This document shows positions 1-5,969 of a stretch of 13,334 nucleotides of DNA, one piece after another (position 1 is the stretch's first letter; the number at the start of each line of letters is the position of its first letter). The position numbers and the translations under genes are program-made. Source of the DNA: Butyrivibrio sp. (GTDB lineage Bacteria > Bacillota_A > Clostridia > Lachnospirales > Lachnospiraceae). The stretch spans positions 1-13,334 of the forward strand of contig JAGOGF010000064.1 of assembly GCA_017996845.1 (NCBI GenBank), read 5' to 3'. The notes below the pieces were generated by a model, which worked only from the letters and a program-made list of their open reading frames with translations, was not told the DNA's origin and did no database searches.

Positions 1-2749
1 GATTATAATCATCGTCATAATCTAATACTGTCTTAAATCCATTCACATCCGTTACATAACGTAAAATTCCGTATTTATCAAATGACCAGACGCTCTGATC
101 CGCATCTGTCAGTTCCCATCCGATGTAGTCATGGTCTGTATCTTTATAGCTGACTGCTTTTAAATCATATACATAACCATCCGGAGCAGTGTAGCTTCCA
201 TCTTCATTCTTATCAAAGATCAGATAACTTCCGTCCCCTCTCATATACAGAAGACTTCCGTCCTCCATTTGAGAAAGTGACTGGTCATAGTTAAAGCTCC
301 ATCCACGTCCGAACATGGAATGCTGGTCTGTTCCTTTGGAATTGTAGCTTCTTGTAATGGAGAATTCTCCATTCAGTTCATTCATCGTCGCATCGGACTG
401 ATCCATGTAGAAGTTACCAGTATTTAAGTTGACTGGTTCAAATCCAAATTCACAGTGCAGGCCTCTTCCCATCAATGCTCCGTCAATCCGCATCTTATCC
501 TGATCGGTAAGCGGTGCAGGACTATATGGAACATTTGTCTGTGGGTTACGGATAAAGATCGTGTTATTTGCGACTACCAGTGCGTCCATAACCTGATTGT
601 CTTTCATAATGTTCTTAAGCGGAACACCATAATATTTTGCAATCTTCGGGAATGTATCAAACTGCTTCACTTCATAGATCACAAAGCTGTCACTGGTCAC
701 TTCTTTTCCTGTTTCCAGCTTTCCATCAATCTCTTTCGATGCTTTTGCTTTGATCTTATAAAGCTTGTCCTTCGTCAGCCCTGAATACAGTGCACTCTGC
801 CAGTTGGAATCTTTGCTGTAATACTTATTCGCCTCCGGGAACTGCTTATTGTATTCAGTACTGTCTGGATAGGAATACAATGGTTTTGCATCTGTTTCGT
901 GATGTTCTTCATTTTCCTCATCTGGAAGCAGATAATATTCTACTGTAGATTTGCTCTTTGCAATTCCGTCTGCAAATACGGCATCAAACTTCAGCTTTCC
1001 ATTTGTATTCTTTTCTGTCATCGGGCGAAGCAGGATCGTTGTTTCATCCAGTGACATATCTCGCAGATATGGATCTTCAGCCGGTGACCACTGGATGCTG
1101 AGTTTCGGTCCATAAACGGATGCCCTGTTATTCAGTACCTCACACTGCATAGAAGCTCCAAGGTTATTTGCCTCGGCAATGGCTACCAGTGCAAATCCGT
1201 TATTCGCATGAGTTCCCTGCACCCAGTCATTGACCAGATCTTTGACGTCATAATTGATATAGCTGTTCCTGCTGGTACTTGCATTCTGTACATCCTGAAA
1301 CGTAAGATTTACTGGTTTTGTTTTCCATGTGATGGAGGTGTTCCACGACTGATCTACACGATAAAGTCCAAACTGGGATGCACCACCACTGTATGCAGTT
1401 TTCTGACTGACTGCAAATGTTGCACTGTCAATTTTGGAATCTTTCGGAATCTGACTAAAATTTGAATTTACTTTGATATAAGTCCGGCAGTTCTGGTGTG
1501 CAGTACCAAATCCTGCAAGGTTCCCAGACTTAATACCATCATCAAATCCGACATACGGATAATTGTTGTCACCAATCTGACTGGTAGGACTTCCCTCTTC
1601 CACACCGATCATGTTAAAGGAACTCTTCTGAATCTCTACTGGTGTCGGATCGATCCTGACCGGATACTGACGTTCTTCTGCCGAAAGCCAATCCCTATCT
1701 GGTTTTACGGTCAGGATTGTTTTTCCATCTTCTTCCCGAAGTTCCAATGTGATCAGGAAACTGATTTCCCCGGCAGCATCTTCCATTGATGGCGTCTCCA
1801 GAAGATACTTCGCATCTTTGATTGTCTTCCCTTCCGGATAGATATAGACCTGATTGTCTTTTACTTCTGCCTGATACCCCGGAATCTGCAGCTCGTATTC
1901 ATAGACTTCCCTGTCTGTTGGCTGCTGAAGTACGATATCTTCCTTAATGCTGGAATCCAGTACTGTATACTGAACATCTGCGCCCTCGTAAACTTCATTA
2001 TAAAGGATCGCATTGTCTTTAATAACGGAATGTGTATAATCTCCATCTACCGGAATGATCCCGATTCTGGTCTTTCCATTTTCAATCGTTACACCATTCT
2101 CTTCTGACATCTGTTCCGGAAGAAGGATAGCATAATCGTTTGCCTTGTTCTGATAAACTTCTGTTTTCTCTTCCTTTTCTTCAGTTGCCACTACACTGCT
2201 GGCTTCCTGTGCTTCTTCGGATGCCGGAGTATCTGCTTCTTCTGGTTTTACAAGTGTATTATCAACCAGCTCGGTATCTCCATCCTCATTCTTATAAGTT
2301 CCGACATAACCTCCATAAACGGTTGTATACTGCTTGTCCCCTGTCTTATAAGTCTTGGAAATGGCATCATAATCAATCAGTTCACCTTCCGGTTCTTCTG
2401 GAATCGGATAGTAATCCTGTGGTTCTTTCAACTCCACTTCTTTTTCCTGCGGATTTTCTTCTGTTTCTTCCGCTGGAGTTGTCTGTTCTTCCTGCGTCTC
2501 TGTATCTTCTGATGGCGTCGTTTCATTTTGTACGTCCGCATCAGACTGCTGACTCTTATCTTGTTCTCCAGATGTGGAATCTGTAATCCCTGCTTCCTCT
2601 TCCGTCAAAGCCTCTGGTCTGGAGAAATCTGCATTCTTCTGTACATCCTCAATGGCCTCTTTTGCCTGTACAAAAATAGGCTCTGTTCCCTGTAGTGCCA
2701 TCAGGAGTGCAAGTACTAAGGCTATAGCCGACTTTCGAAATCTCTTCAT
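1..2749 (-). CDS. Large secreted DNRLRE/LysM/RHS-type protein, N-terminal 916 residues (runs off window)
   Basis: The minus frame is open from ATG at 2749 to base 1 with no stop, so only the N-terminus is seen. Residues 1-29 form a signal peptide (MKRFRKSA, hydrophobic core, FVQA/KE cleavage site). Residues 32-110 are an acidic E/Q/T-rich linker. Residues about 380-555 look like a DNRLRE domain: GDNNYPYVGFDDG, SWNTSITWKTKPV, NDWVQGTHANNGFAL, then PKLSIQWS. Residues 692-733 are LysM-like (YEVKQFDTFPKIAKYYGV, ending IFIRNP). Residues from 771 (EPVNLNTGNFY, SITRSYNS, GRGWSFNYD) match DUF6531, which precedes RHS repeats, and RYVTDVNG near 892 looks like the first repeat. Such proteins are usually over 2000 residues and may end in a variable toxin domain; that part lies outside the window. 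The start has a GAGGGAG ribosome site 9-10 bases upstream. The gene is separated from the sensor kinase by a terminator and has its own putative promoter. It could be an adhesin or wall protein rather than a toxin. Confidence 0.88.
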   Translation of the reverse strand, partial: MKRFRKSAIALVLALLMALQGTEPIFVQAKEAIEDVQKNADFSRPEALTEEEAGITDSTSGEQDKSQQSDADVQNETTPSEDTETQEEQTTPAEETEENPQEKEVELKEPQDYYPIPEEPEGELIDYDAISKTYKTGDKQYTTVYGGYVGTYKNEDGDTELVDNTLVKPEEADTPASEEAQEASSVVATEEKEEKTEVYQNKANDYAILLPEQMSEENGVTIENGKTRIGIIPVDGDYTHSVIKDNAILYNEVYEGADVQYTVLDSSIKEDIVLQQPTDREVYEYELQIPGYQAEVKDNQVYIYPEGKTIKDAKYLLETPSMEDAAGEISFLITLELREEDGKTILTVKPDRDWLSAEERQYPVRIDPTPVEIQKSSFNMIGVEEGSPTSQIGDNNYPYVGFDDGIKSGNLAGFGTAHQNCRTYIKVNSNFSQIPKDSKIDSATFAVSQKTAYSGGASQFGLYRVDQSWNTSITWKTKPVNLTFQDVQNASTSRNSYINYDVKDLVNDWVQGTHANNGFALVAIAEANNLGASMQCEVLNNRASVYGPKLSIQWSPAEDPYLRDMSLDETTILLRPMTEKNTNGKLKFDAVFADGIAKSKSTVEYYLLPDEENEEHHETDAKPLYSYPDSTEYNKQFPEANKYYSKDSNWQSALYSGLTKDKLYKIKAKASKEIDGKLETGKEVTSDSFVIYEVKQFDTFPKIAKYYGVPLKNIMKDNQVMDALVVANNTIFIRNPQTNVPYSPAPLTDQDKMRIDGALMGRGLHCEFGFEPVNLNTGNFYMDQSDATMNELNGEFSITRSYNSKGTDQHSMFGRGWSFNYDQSLSQMEDGSLLYMRGDGSYLIFDKNEDGSYTAPDGYVYDLKAVSYKDTDHDYIGWELTDADQSVWSFDKYGILRYVTDVNGFKTVLDYDDDYN

Positions 2750-2758
2750 AGTCTCTTT

Positions 2759-2766
2759 CTCCCTCT
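2759..2766 (-). promoter_or_regulatory. Ribosome binding site of the RHS-type gene
   Basis: Minus strand reads AGAGGGAG followed by nine or ten bases and ATG at 2749. It supports the chosen start, which also yields a clean signal peptide. Confidence 0.6.
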
Positions 2767-2832
2767 TGTAATCTTTTTCTATAATTCCTTTACAAAATAA
2801 CCGCTACCCTCCTTTTTTCTGACTTTGGCACT

Positions 2833-2838
2833 ACTATA
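2833..2838 (-). promoter_or_regulatory. Putative -10 element (TATAGT) of the RHS-type gene
   Basis: TATAGT on the minus strand, inside GATTATAGTAG, is one base off the consensus. No good -35 hexamer lies 16-18 bases upstream. A weak -35 fits a promoter that needs an activator, and the direct repeats at 2867-2897 sit where such an activator would bind. Predicted by eye only. Confidence 0.35.
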
Positions 2839-2866
2839 ATCTAAAAAATCACAAAATTTTCATAAA

Positions 2867-2897
2867 TGGTAAAAATGCCCCTTGAGGTGGCAAAAAT
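2867..2897 (-). promoter_or_regulatory. Direct repeats 21 bp apart, candidate LytTR-regulator site
   Basis: The minus strand carries ATTTTTGCCA (2897-2888) and ATTTTTACCA (2876-2867), nine of ten bases identical and exactly 21 bp apart start to start. LytTR-family regulators (AgrA, VirR, PlnC types) bind two roughly 9-bp direct repeats on one face of the helix, about 21 bp apart, just upstream of a poor -35. Here the nearer repeat ends 28 bases before the putative -10. The repeat sequence is not the AgrA consensus, so the assignment rests on geometry and on the adjacent LytTR gene. Confidence 0.4.
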
Positions 2898-2914
2898 AGA
2901 CGAAATCGGTCGAA

Positions 2915-2948
2915 AAAAATAGTAAGACACCATCGCCTTACTATTTTT
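2915..2948 (-). terminator. Rho-independent terminator of the two-component operon
   Basis: A perfect 12-bp stem (2915-2926 pairing with 2937-2948) encloses a 10-base loop. On the minus strand the stem ends in CTTACTATTTTTTT, a proper U-tract. The stop codon of the sensor kinase (TAG, 2943-2941) lies inside the first arm. A/T-rich flanks on both sides mean it could also work on the plus strand. Confidence 0.8.
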
Positions 2949-4215
2949 CATCTAATTTCATATATAATAATATTTTCACTTGAAAGGATTTCTCCGTATG
3001 GCAGATCTCCATCTGACCATGATATTTTTCTACTACGAGTTTCACATTTTGTAATCCTATTCCATGTCCTTCTTTCCTGCTTTTCGTTGTCAGATAAATT
3101 CCATTCCGCACTTTTGGTGTATCTTTTATGCTATTCTCAATCTGGATATTCATGATTCCTTTTCCATAATACATCTGAAACGATAATCTCCTTTCATCTG
3201 AAGCTGCTGTCCCACGAATAGCATTATCCATAAGATTTCCCACTATTATACTTATATCAAATAATTCTTCCCCTATATGATTCGGTATTTCTACAGAAAT
3301 CTCCGGATTTTCAATTACTGATTTCGAATCTTCCAAAATATAATTCAGCAGATTATTCATATTACGGTTTTCTGTATATAAATGATGACATAAGGCTGTT
3401 CCGGCTATATTCTCCATTTGTTTCAGATACGATAGAATCTCTTCATTTCCTCCCGTTTTTGCCATTGCCCCTATTGTTGTAAGATGGTGCTTGTAATCAT
3501 GATGTATCTTATTCAGCCTGTCCTGTGATTTCATCATCATCTCCAGTTCTTTTGCATACTGGCTCATCTGAATTTTCATCTCTTCCTGTTTTGCTGTTTC
3601 AATATAACTTTTCTGAACCTCATCGTGCAGATAGAAAATAAACACATTGATAAACAGTAAGAATAATACAATCGTAGACCGCACACCTCTTCTGTCTGGC
3701 AGCAATATCCTGATACAGACTATAATGCTGATCACCGGGACAGAAAGCATAGCAAGCCAATGACGGTTCTTTATATAATAACTTCTCTTTACACCTACTT
3801 TTCTTTCAATAATGACTTCCAGTAAAAAGAATATAAAATTTCCCATTACAATAGTTCCCGGTCCCATGTGATGATGCACCGGATTTCTTGCTACCGCATA
3901 CCGTTGAAAGAACACGATTGGAATCCCATCACATAAAATTCCCATAATATATACCATAAGTGTATTCCAGACATGATGTTGCCAGTCTGCCTGATATGCC
4001 ACTGTTATAATTAACAGAGCTATCAGCTCAAAGATCAGATCTCCGTACATCGTTCCCCACTGCATGCTTCCCCAGCATGAAAGCAGATATGCACAAAAAT
4101 ATGCAAATAGCTTTTGTGTATCCTCATTTTTTGGATACAGGATGGTATTGTAACGGAACACAGTATAAATCCAGAATAATTTACTTGTCAGATAAGTGAT
4201 CAAATGGATATTCAT
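2941..4215 (-). CDS. GHKL-type sensor histidine kinase (AgrC-like)
   Basis: A 424-residue membrane kinase that would sense an outside signal and phosphorylate the LytTR regulator encoded just upstream. Residues 1-200 are mostly hydrophobic, with about six membrane helices (clear ones near 59-75, 88-104, 121-137, 153-172 and 179-197). A helical linker (200-232) leads to the phosphoacceptor region KIHHDYKHHLTTIG (236-249); His239 is the likely site, as in AgrC-type HDYKNH motifs. The N-box is NLMDNAIRG (327-335) and the G-box GHGIGLQN (383-390). The start ATG overlaps the regulator stop (ATGA, 4212-4215), so the two are translationally coupled. No agrB processing protease or classical agrD precursor is present in the window, so the ligand is unknown. 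A terminator follows directly. Confidence 0.93.
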   Translation of the reverse strand: MNIHLITYLTSKLFWIYTVFRYNTILYPKNEDTQKLFAYFCAYLLSCWGSMQWGTMYGDLIFELIALLIITVAYQADWQHHVWNTLMVYIMGILCDGIPIVFFQRYAVARNPVHHHMGPGTIVMGNFIFFLLEVIIERKVGVKRSYYIKNRHWLAMLSVPVISIIVCIRILLPDRRGVRSTIVLFLLFINVFIFYLHDEVQKSYIETAKQEEMKIQMSQYAKELEMMMKSQDRLNKIHHDYKHHLTTIGAMAKTGGNEEILSYLKQMENIAGTALCHHLYTENRNMNNLLNYILEDSKSVIENPEISVEIPNHIGEELFDISIIVGNLMDNAIRGTAASDERRLSFQMYYGKGIMNIQIENSIKDTPKVRNGIYLTTKSRKEGHGIGLQNVKLVVEKYHGQMEICHTEKSFQVKILLYMKLDEK

Positions 4216-4925
4216 AATCTTTTCTTCTCCGTTTGTAATAGTCTTTCCCTGACCTTCTTGCGATTTGCTTTACTGATACTGAGACGTGTCTTGTCTTTCA
4301 TAACCACGTTGTCATATTCGTAATGCTCCACGTGTTCCATATTGATGAGATAGGACTTGTGAATCAGTAAGAAATATTCTTCTGTTACATCCGCTACATC
4401 CTTTAATTTTCCTCGATATTCATATTCTTTTTCCGATGTCACGATATGTACTCTTTTTCCCAGACTATAAAAATACAGGATCTTGTCATAAGAAATCTTG
4501 TGGATTCCTTTTGTATCCGTATATTCAAATATTTTCTTCCGTTCTTTTAACAGTTCCCGTAATTCACCTATCACCCGGAAAAGTTCTTCCTCTCGGATTG
4601 GCTTTACAAGAAAATCAAATGGATGAATACGGAATAATTTCATAGCATATTCCTGATATGTTGAAATATAGGTAATCCGCAGTTCTTTTCCATAATTTTT
4701 CTTTCGTATCTCCGTTCCGATATCAATTCCATTCTCATGTTCCAGACAAATATCAAGGAATAACATATCGTAGGATTCTTCTTCCAGCCTGTTAAGAAGC
4801 TGCTCCGCAGAATAGTATATTTCTATAGATATCTGACAGTCATTCGCTTTCCCATAATGGAGCAGCTTCTGTTCTAACCAATTACATAGGATGATGTCAT
4901 CATCACAGATTGCAAGTTCTAGCAT
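4212..4925 (-). CDS. LytTR-family response regulator (AgrA-like)
   Basis: A 237-residue transcription factor, partner of the downstream GHKL kinase. The receiver domain (1-120) has the acidic pair CDDD (7-10), phosphoacceptor Asp58 in MLFLDIC, and Lys108 in FLVKPI. Residues about 133-233 are a LytTR DNA-binding domain (KISYDKILYFYS, then FLLIHKSYLINMEHVEHY, then RLSISKANRKKVRERL). Length and domain order match AgrA/ComE/VirR-type regulators. The start ATG follows GAGGG at nine bases' distance. LytTR proteins bind paired direct repeats; candidates are the 21-bp-spaced pair before the RHS-type gene and the 20-bp-spaced A/T-rich pair upstream of this gene. It is likely the first gene of a two-gene operon with a 150-base leader. 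Confidence 0.94.
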   Translation of the reverse strand: MLELAICDDDIILCNWLEQKLLHYGKANDCQISIEIYYSAEQLLNRLEEESYDMLFLDICLEHENGIDIGTEIRKKNYGKELRITYISTYQEYAMKLFRIHPFDFLVKPIREEELFRVIGELRELLKERKKIFEYTDTKGIHKISYDKILYFYSLGKRVHIVTSEKEYEYRGKLKDVADVTEEYFLLIHKSYLINMEHVEHYEYDNVVMKDKTRLSISKANRKKVRERLLQTEKKRL

Positions 4926-4962
4926 ATTTTCTTACCCTCAGTCTTTCGTAACACGACAAATG

Positions 4963-4992
4963 GGGAAAAGAATCCCCTTCAATTCTTTTCCC
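4963..4992 (-). promoter_or_regulatory. 11-bp perfect hairpin in the leader of the two-component operon
   Basis: GGGAAAAGAAT (4963-4973) pairs perfectly with ATTCTTTTCCC (4982-4992) around an 8-base loop. No U-tract follows on either strand, so a simple terminator is unlikely. It lies about 40 bases upstream of the regulator start and overlaps the end of a possible leader peptide. It may be an operator palindrome, an mRNA-stabilising stem or an attenuator element. Confidence 0.5.
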
Positions 4993-5067
4993 GAATGGAC
5001 ATCACTAATTTTGTGTCATTTTTCCGATGCAACAGCACCACTTCCTTTGCTGTCTTATTTTGTCCTC

Positions 5068-5073
5068 TATATA
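5068..5073 (-). promoter_or_regulatory. Weak putative -10 element (TATATA) of the two-component operon
   Basis: TATATA on the minus strand within TTTATTATATAGAGG has TTTTTT 17 bases upstream as a poor -35. An overlapping TATTAT is an alternative. It lies at a plausible distance (about 145 bases) from the regulator start. Weak call by eye. Confidence 0.25.
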
Positions 5074-5113
5074 ATAAACACTTGAACAAGAAAAAACTGT
5101 CGCCATTTTATAA

Positions 5114-5147
5114 TTTATTTATATTTTTTATGTTTTATTTATATTTT
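5114..5147. repeat. Two identical 14-bp A/T-rich direct repeats, period 20 bp
   Basis: TTTATTTATATTTT occurs at 5114-5127 and 5134-5147 with no mismatch. A 20-bp period is about two helical turns. The pair lies about 40 bases upstream of the putative -10 of the two-component operon. It could be an UP-like element or an autoregulatory LytTR site. In such A/T-rich DNA it could also be low-complexity drift. Confidence 0.5.
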
Positions 5148-5214
5148 ATCCAAATATTACAGCGATAACTAATAATGTCACCCCCTGCATTATTCTTTTT
5201 ATTTTTAGCGTCAT
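5146..5214 (-). CDS. Possible 22-residue hydrophobic peptide
   Basis: ATG at 5214 opens a 22-codon frame closed by TAA (5148-5146). The peptide begins MTLKIKRIMQG (basic) and ends LLVIAVIFG (hydrophobic), the layout of a small membrane peptide or signal precursor. An internal ATG at 5190 would give 14 residues. There is no convincing ribosome site before the first ATG, and the frame overlaps a 7-bp stem. It lies just upstream of a GHKL/LytTR pair that lacks an obvious ligand gene, which is the main reason to record it. It may be chance. Confidence 0.25.
   Translation of the reverse strand: MTLKIKRIMQGVTLLVIAVIFG
5171..5194. other. Small 7-bp hairpin
   Basis: AATAATG (5171-5177) pairs with CATTATT (5188-5194) around a G/C-rich 10-base loop that on the minus strand contains GCAGGGGGTGA, a ribosome-site-like string. 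No T-tract follows. It overlaps the 22-codon micro-ORF. Confidence 0.3.
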
Positions 5215-5223
5215 TTGATAAAA

Positions 5224-5240
5224 CATCAACGTTTTTGATG
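5224..5240 (-). other. Small 6-bp hairpin next to the main terminator
   Basis: CATCAA (5224-5229) and TTGATG (5235-5240) form a 6-bp stem with a 5-base loop, followed on the minus strand by TTTT. It lies two bases after the U-tract of the stronger hairpin at 5243-5274 and may be a backup terminator. Confidence 0.3.
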
Positions 5241-5242
5241 GC

Positions 5243-5274
5243 AAAAAGGGAACCTGCAAAACCAGATTCCCTTT
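5243..5274 (-). terminator. Rho-independent terminator after the YcxB-like gene
   Basis: On the minus strand AAAGGGAA pairs with TTCCCTTT (outer 8 bp), then a T-G wobble and CTG/CAG continue the stem to 12 pairs around a 6-base loop. TTTTT follows directly (5247-5243). It lies 55 bases past the stop of the gene at 5329. Confidence 0.75.
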
Positions 5275-5296
5275 AAAATACATGCTCTTCTCTAAA

Positions 5297-5318
5297 AGGA
5301 TGATAAATCCACCATCCT
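5297..5318 (-). terminator. Weaker terminator-like hairpin just after the YcxB-like gene
   Basis: AGGATG (5297-5302) pairs with CATCCT (5313-5318) around a 10-base loop. On the minus strand the stem ends CATCCTTTTAG, a short U-run. It sits 11 bases past the stop and forms a tandem with the stronger hairpin at 5243-5274. Confidence 0.4.
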
Positions 5319-5328
5319 CTGCTTATTT

Positions 5329-5889
5329 TTAAAAACTTTTTCCTTTTTTACAATACTTATAAATATTAAATGGTTTTTCTTTTTTTTCAAATAAAATCCC
5401 TGTTGTTTTAATAATTTTTATAAGTTCATCCGACTCCATATCTGTCGTTTTAAATATAAATATTTTCTTTTCATTTGTTATGAAAAAAAAGAAGTTTTTA
5501 TATAAGAACATTCTATCAATATTTTTAAATTCATAAATTTGATCTTCATCTATTTTAATTGCGTTTTCATCGATATCCACCGTTTCATATCCTGATCTAC
5601 CCCAGACAAATTCATGAACATTTTTTTCAAAATTTTTACCAATCATTTGATACCAAATAATCCAAGCCACACAAGCCACACAAGTTCCAATCCCTATTCC
5701 AAACATCAAATAACTTTCCGACAGATAACAATTAATCGACAGTAAAAATTCTACAGGTGTAAAAATATAGATAATCATTCTACTTTTCTGTCTTGTTTTA
5801 AATAATTGATTAGGAATTATAAACCCAAGCGAAAGCATTCTTTCTAATTCTTCCCTATCCTCATCTGACACAATTGATTTAATATGCAT
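5329..5889 (-). CDS. Two-helix membrane protein, YcxB-like
   Basis: A 186-residue protein. A cytoplasmic N-terminus (1-37) leads to two membrane helices (about 38-56 and 60-82), then a soluble C-terminal domain (about 95-180). The pattern YETVDIDENAIKI, IYEFKNIDRMFLYKNFFFFIT, KKIFIFKTTD is the layout of the YcxB-like C-terminal domain: a short beta-rich fold after a helical hairpin. That family has no established biochemical role. AGGGGG lies about 11 bases before the start. The gene is 80 bases downstream of the DUF1906 gene on the same strand and is closed by tandem terminators, so the two are probably co-transcribed. It is clearly richer in A/T (many AAA, ATT, TTT codons) than the conjugation genes. 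Given its partner, an immunity or protective role is possible but not shown. Confidence 0.75.
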   Translation of the reverse strand: MHIKSIVSDEDREELERMLSLGFIIPNQLFKTRQKSRMIIYIFTPVEFLLSINCYLSESYLMFGIGIGTCVACVAWIIWYQMIGKNFEKNVHEFVWGRSGYETVDIDENAIKIDEDQIYEFKNIDRMFLYKNFFFFITNEKKIFIFKTTDMESDELIKIIKTTGILFEKKEKPFNIYKYCKKGKSF

Positions 5890-5908
5890 TCTTCTTAATC
5901 CCCCTTTT

Positions 5909-5943
5909 GCCAGAGGTCCTCTTTATAAAATCGAACCTCTGGC
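5909..5943 (-). promoter_or_regulatory. 9-bp hairpin between the DUF1906 gene and the YcxB-like gene
   Basis: GCCAGAGGT (5909-5917) pairs with ACCTCTGGC (5935-5943) around a 17-base A/T-rich loop. On the minus strand the stem is followed by AAAAGGGGG, not a U-tract, so it is not a typical terminator in the direction of these genes. It ends just before the ribosome site of the downstream gene, so it could protect or process the mRNA or affect translation. Confidence 0.5.
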
Positions 5944-5969
5944 CATTGTCTCTTTTATTCTTTTACAAT

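Larger units (their letters stand above)
4926..5328. other. 403-base intergenic region with hairpins, repeats and a micro-ORF
   Basis: This stretch between the YcxB-like gene and the two-component operon has no ORF I accept as a normal gene on either strand. Reading on the minus strand it holds hairpins at 5297-5318, 5243-5274, 5224-5240 and 5171-5194, a 22-codon hydrophobic micro-ORF (5214-5146), two 14-bp A/T-rich repeats (5114-5147), a weak promoter (about 5068-5073), a possible leader peptide (5041-4979) and an 11-bp hairpin (4963-4992). The plus-strand open frame here overlaps the regulator coding sequence and has no coding character. Confidence 0.6.

Noticed and set aside
455..2771. Several plus-strand open frames of 65-148 codons opposite the left gene
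   Set aside because: They lie antisense to a long open minus frame with clear domains, have no family resemblance and odd Cys/Leu/Ser-rich composition typical of shadow frames.
2915..2948. Reading the hairpin as an IS or transposon inverted-repeat end
   Set aside because: It fits a terminator exactly (short loop, U-tract, at the stop codon) and there is no transposase or target-site duplication nearby.
4891..5085. 64-codon plus-strand frame across the regulator start and its leader
   Set aside because: It overlaps the start of the LytTR gene antisense and has no ribosome site or coding character.
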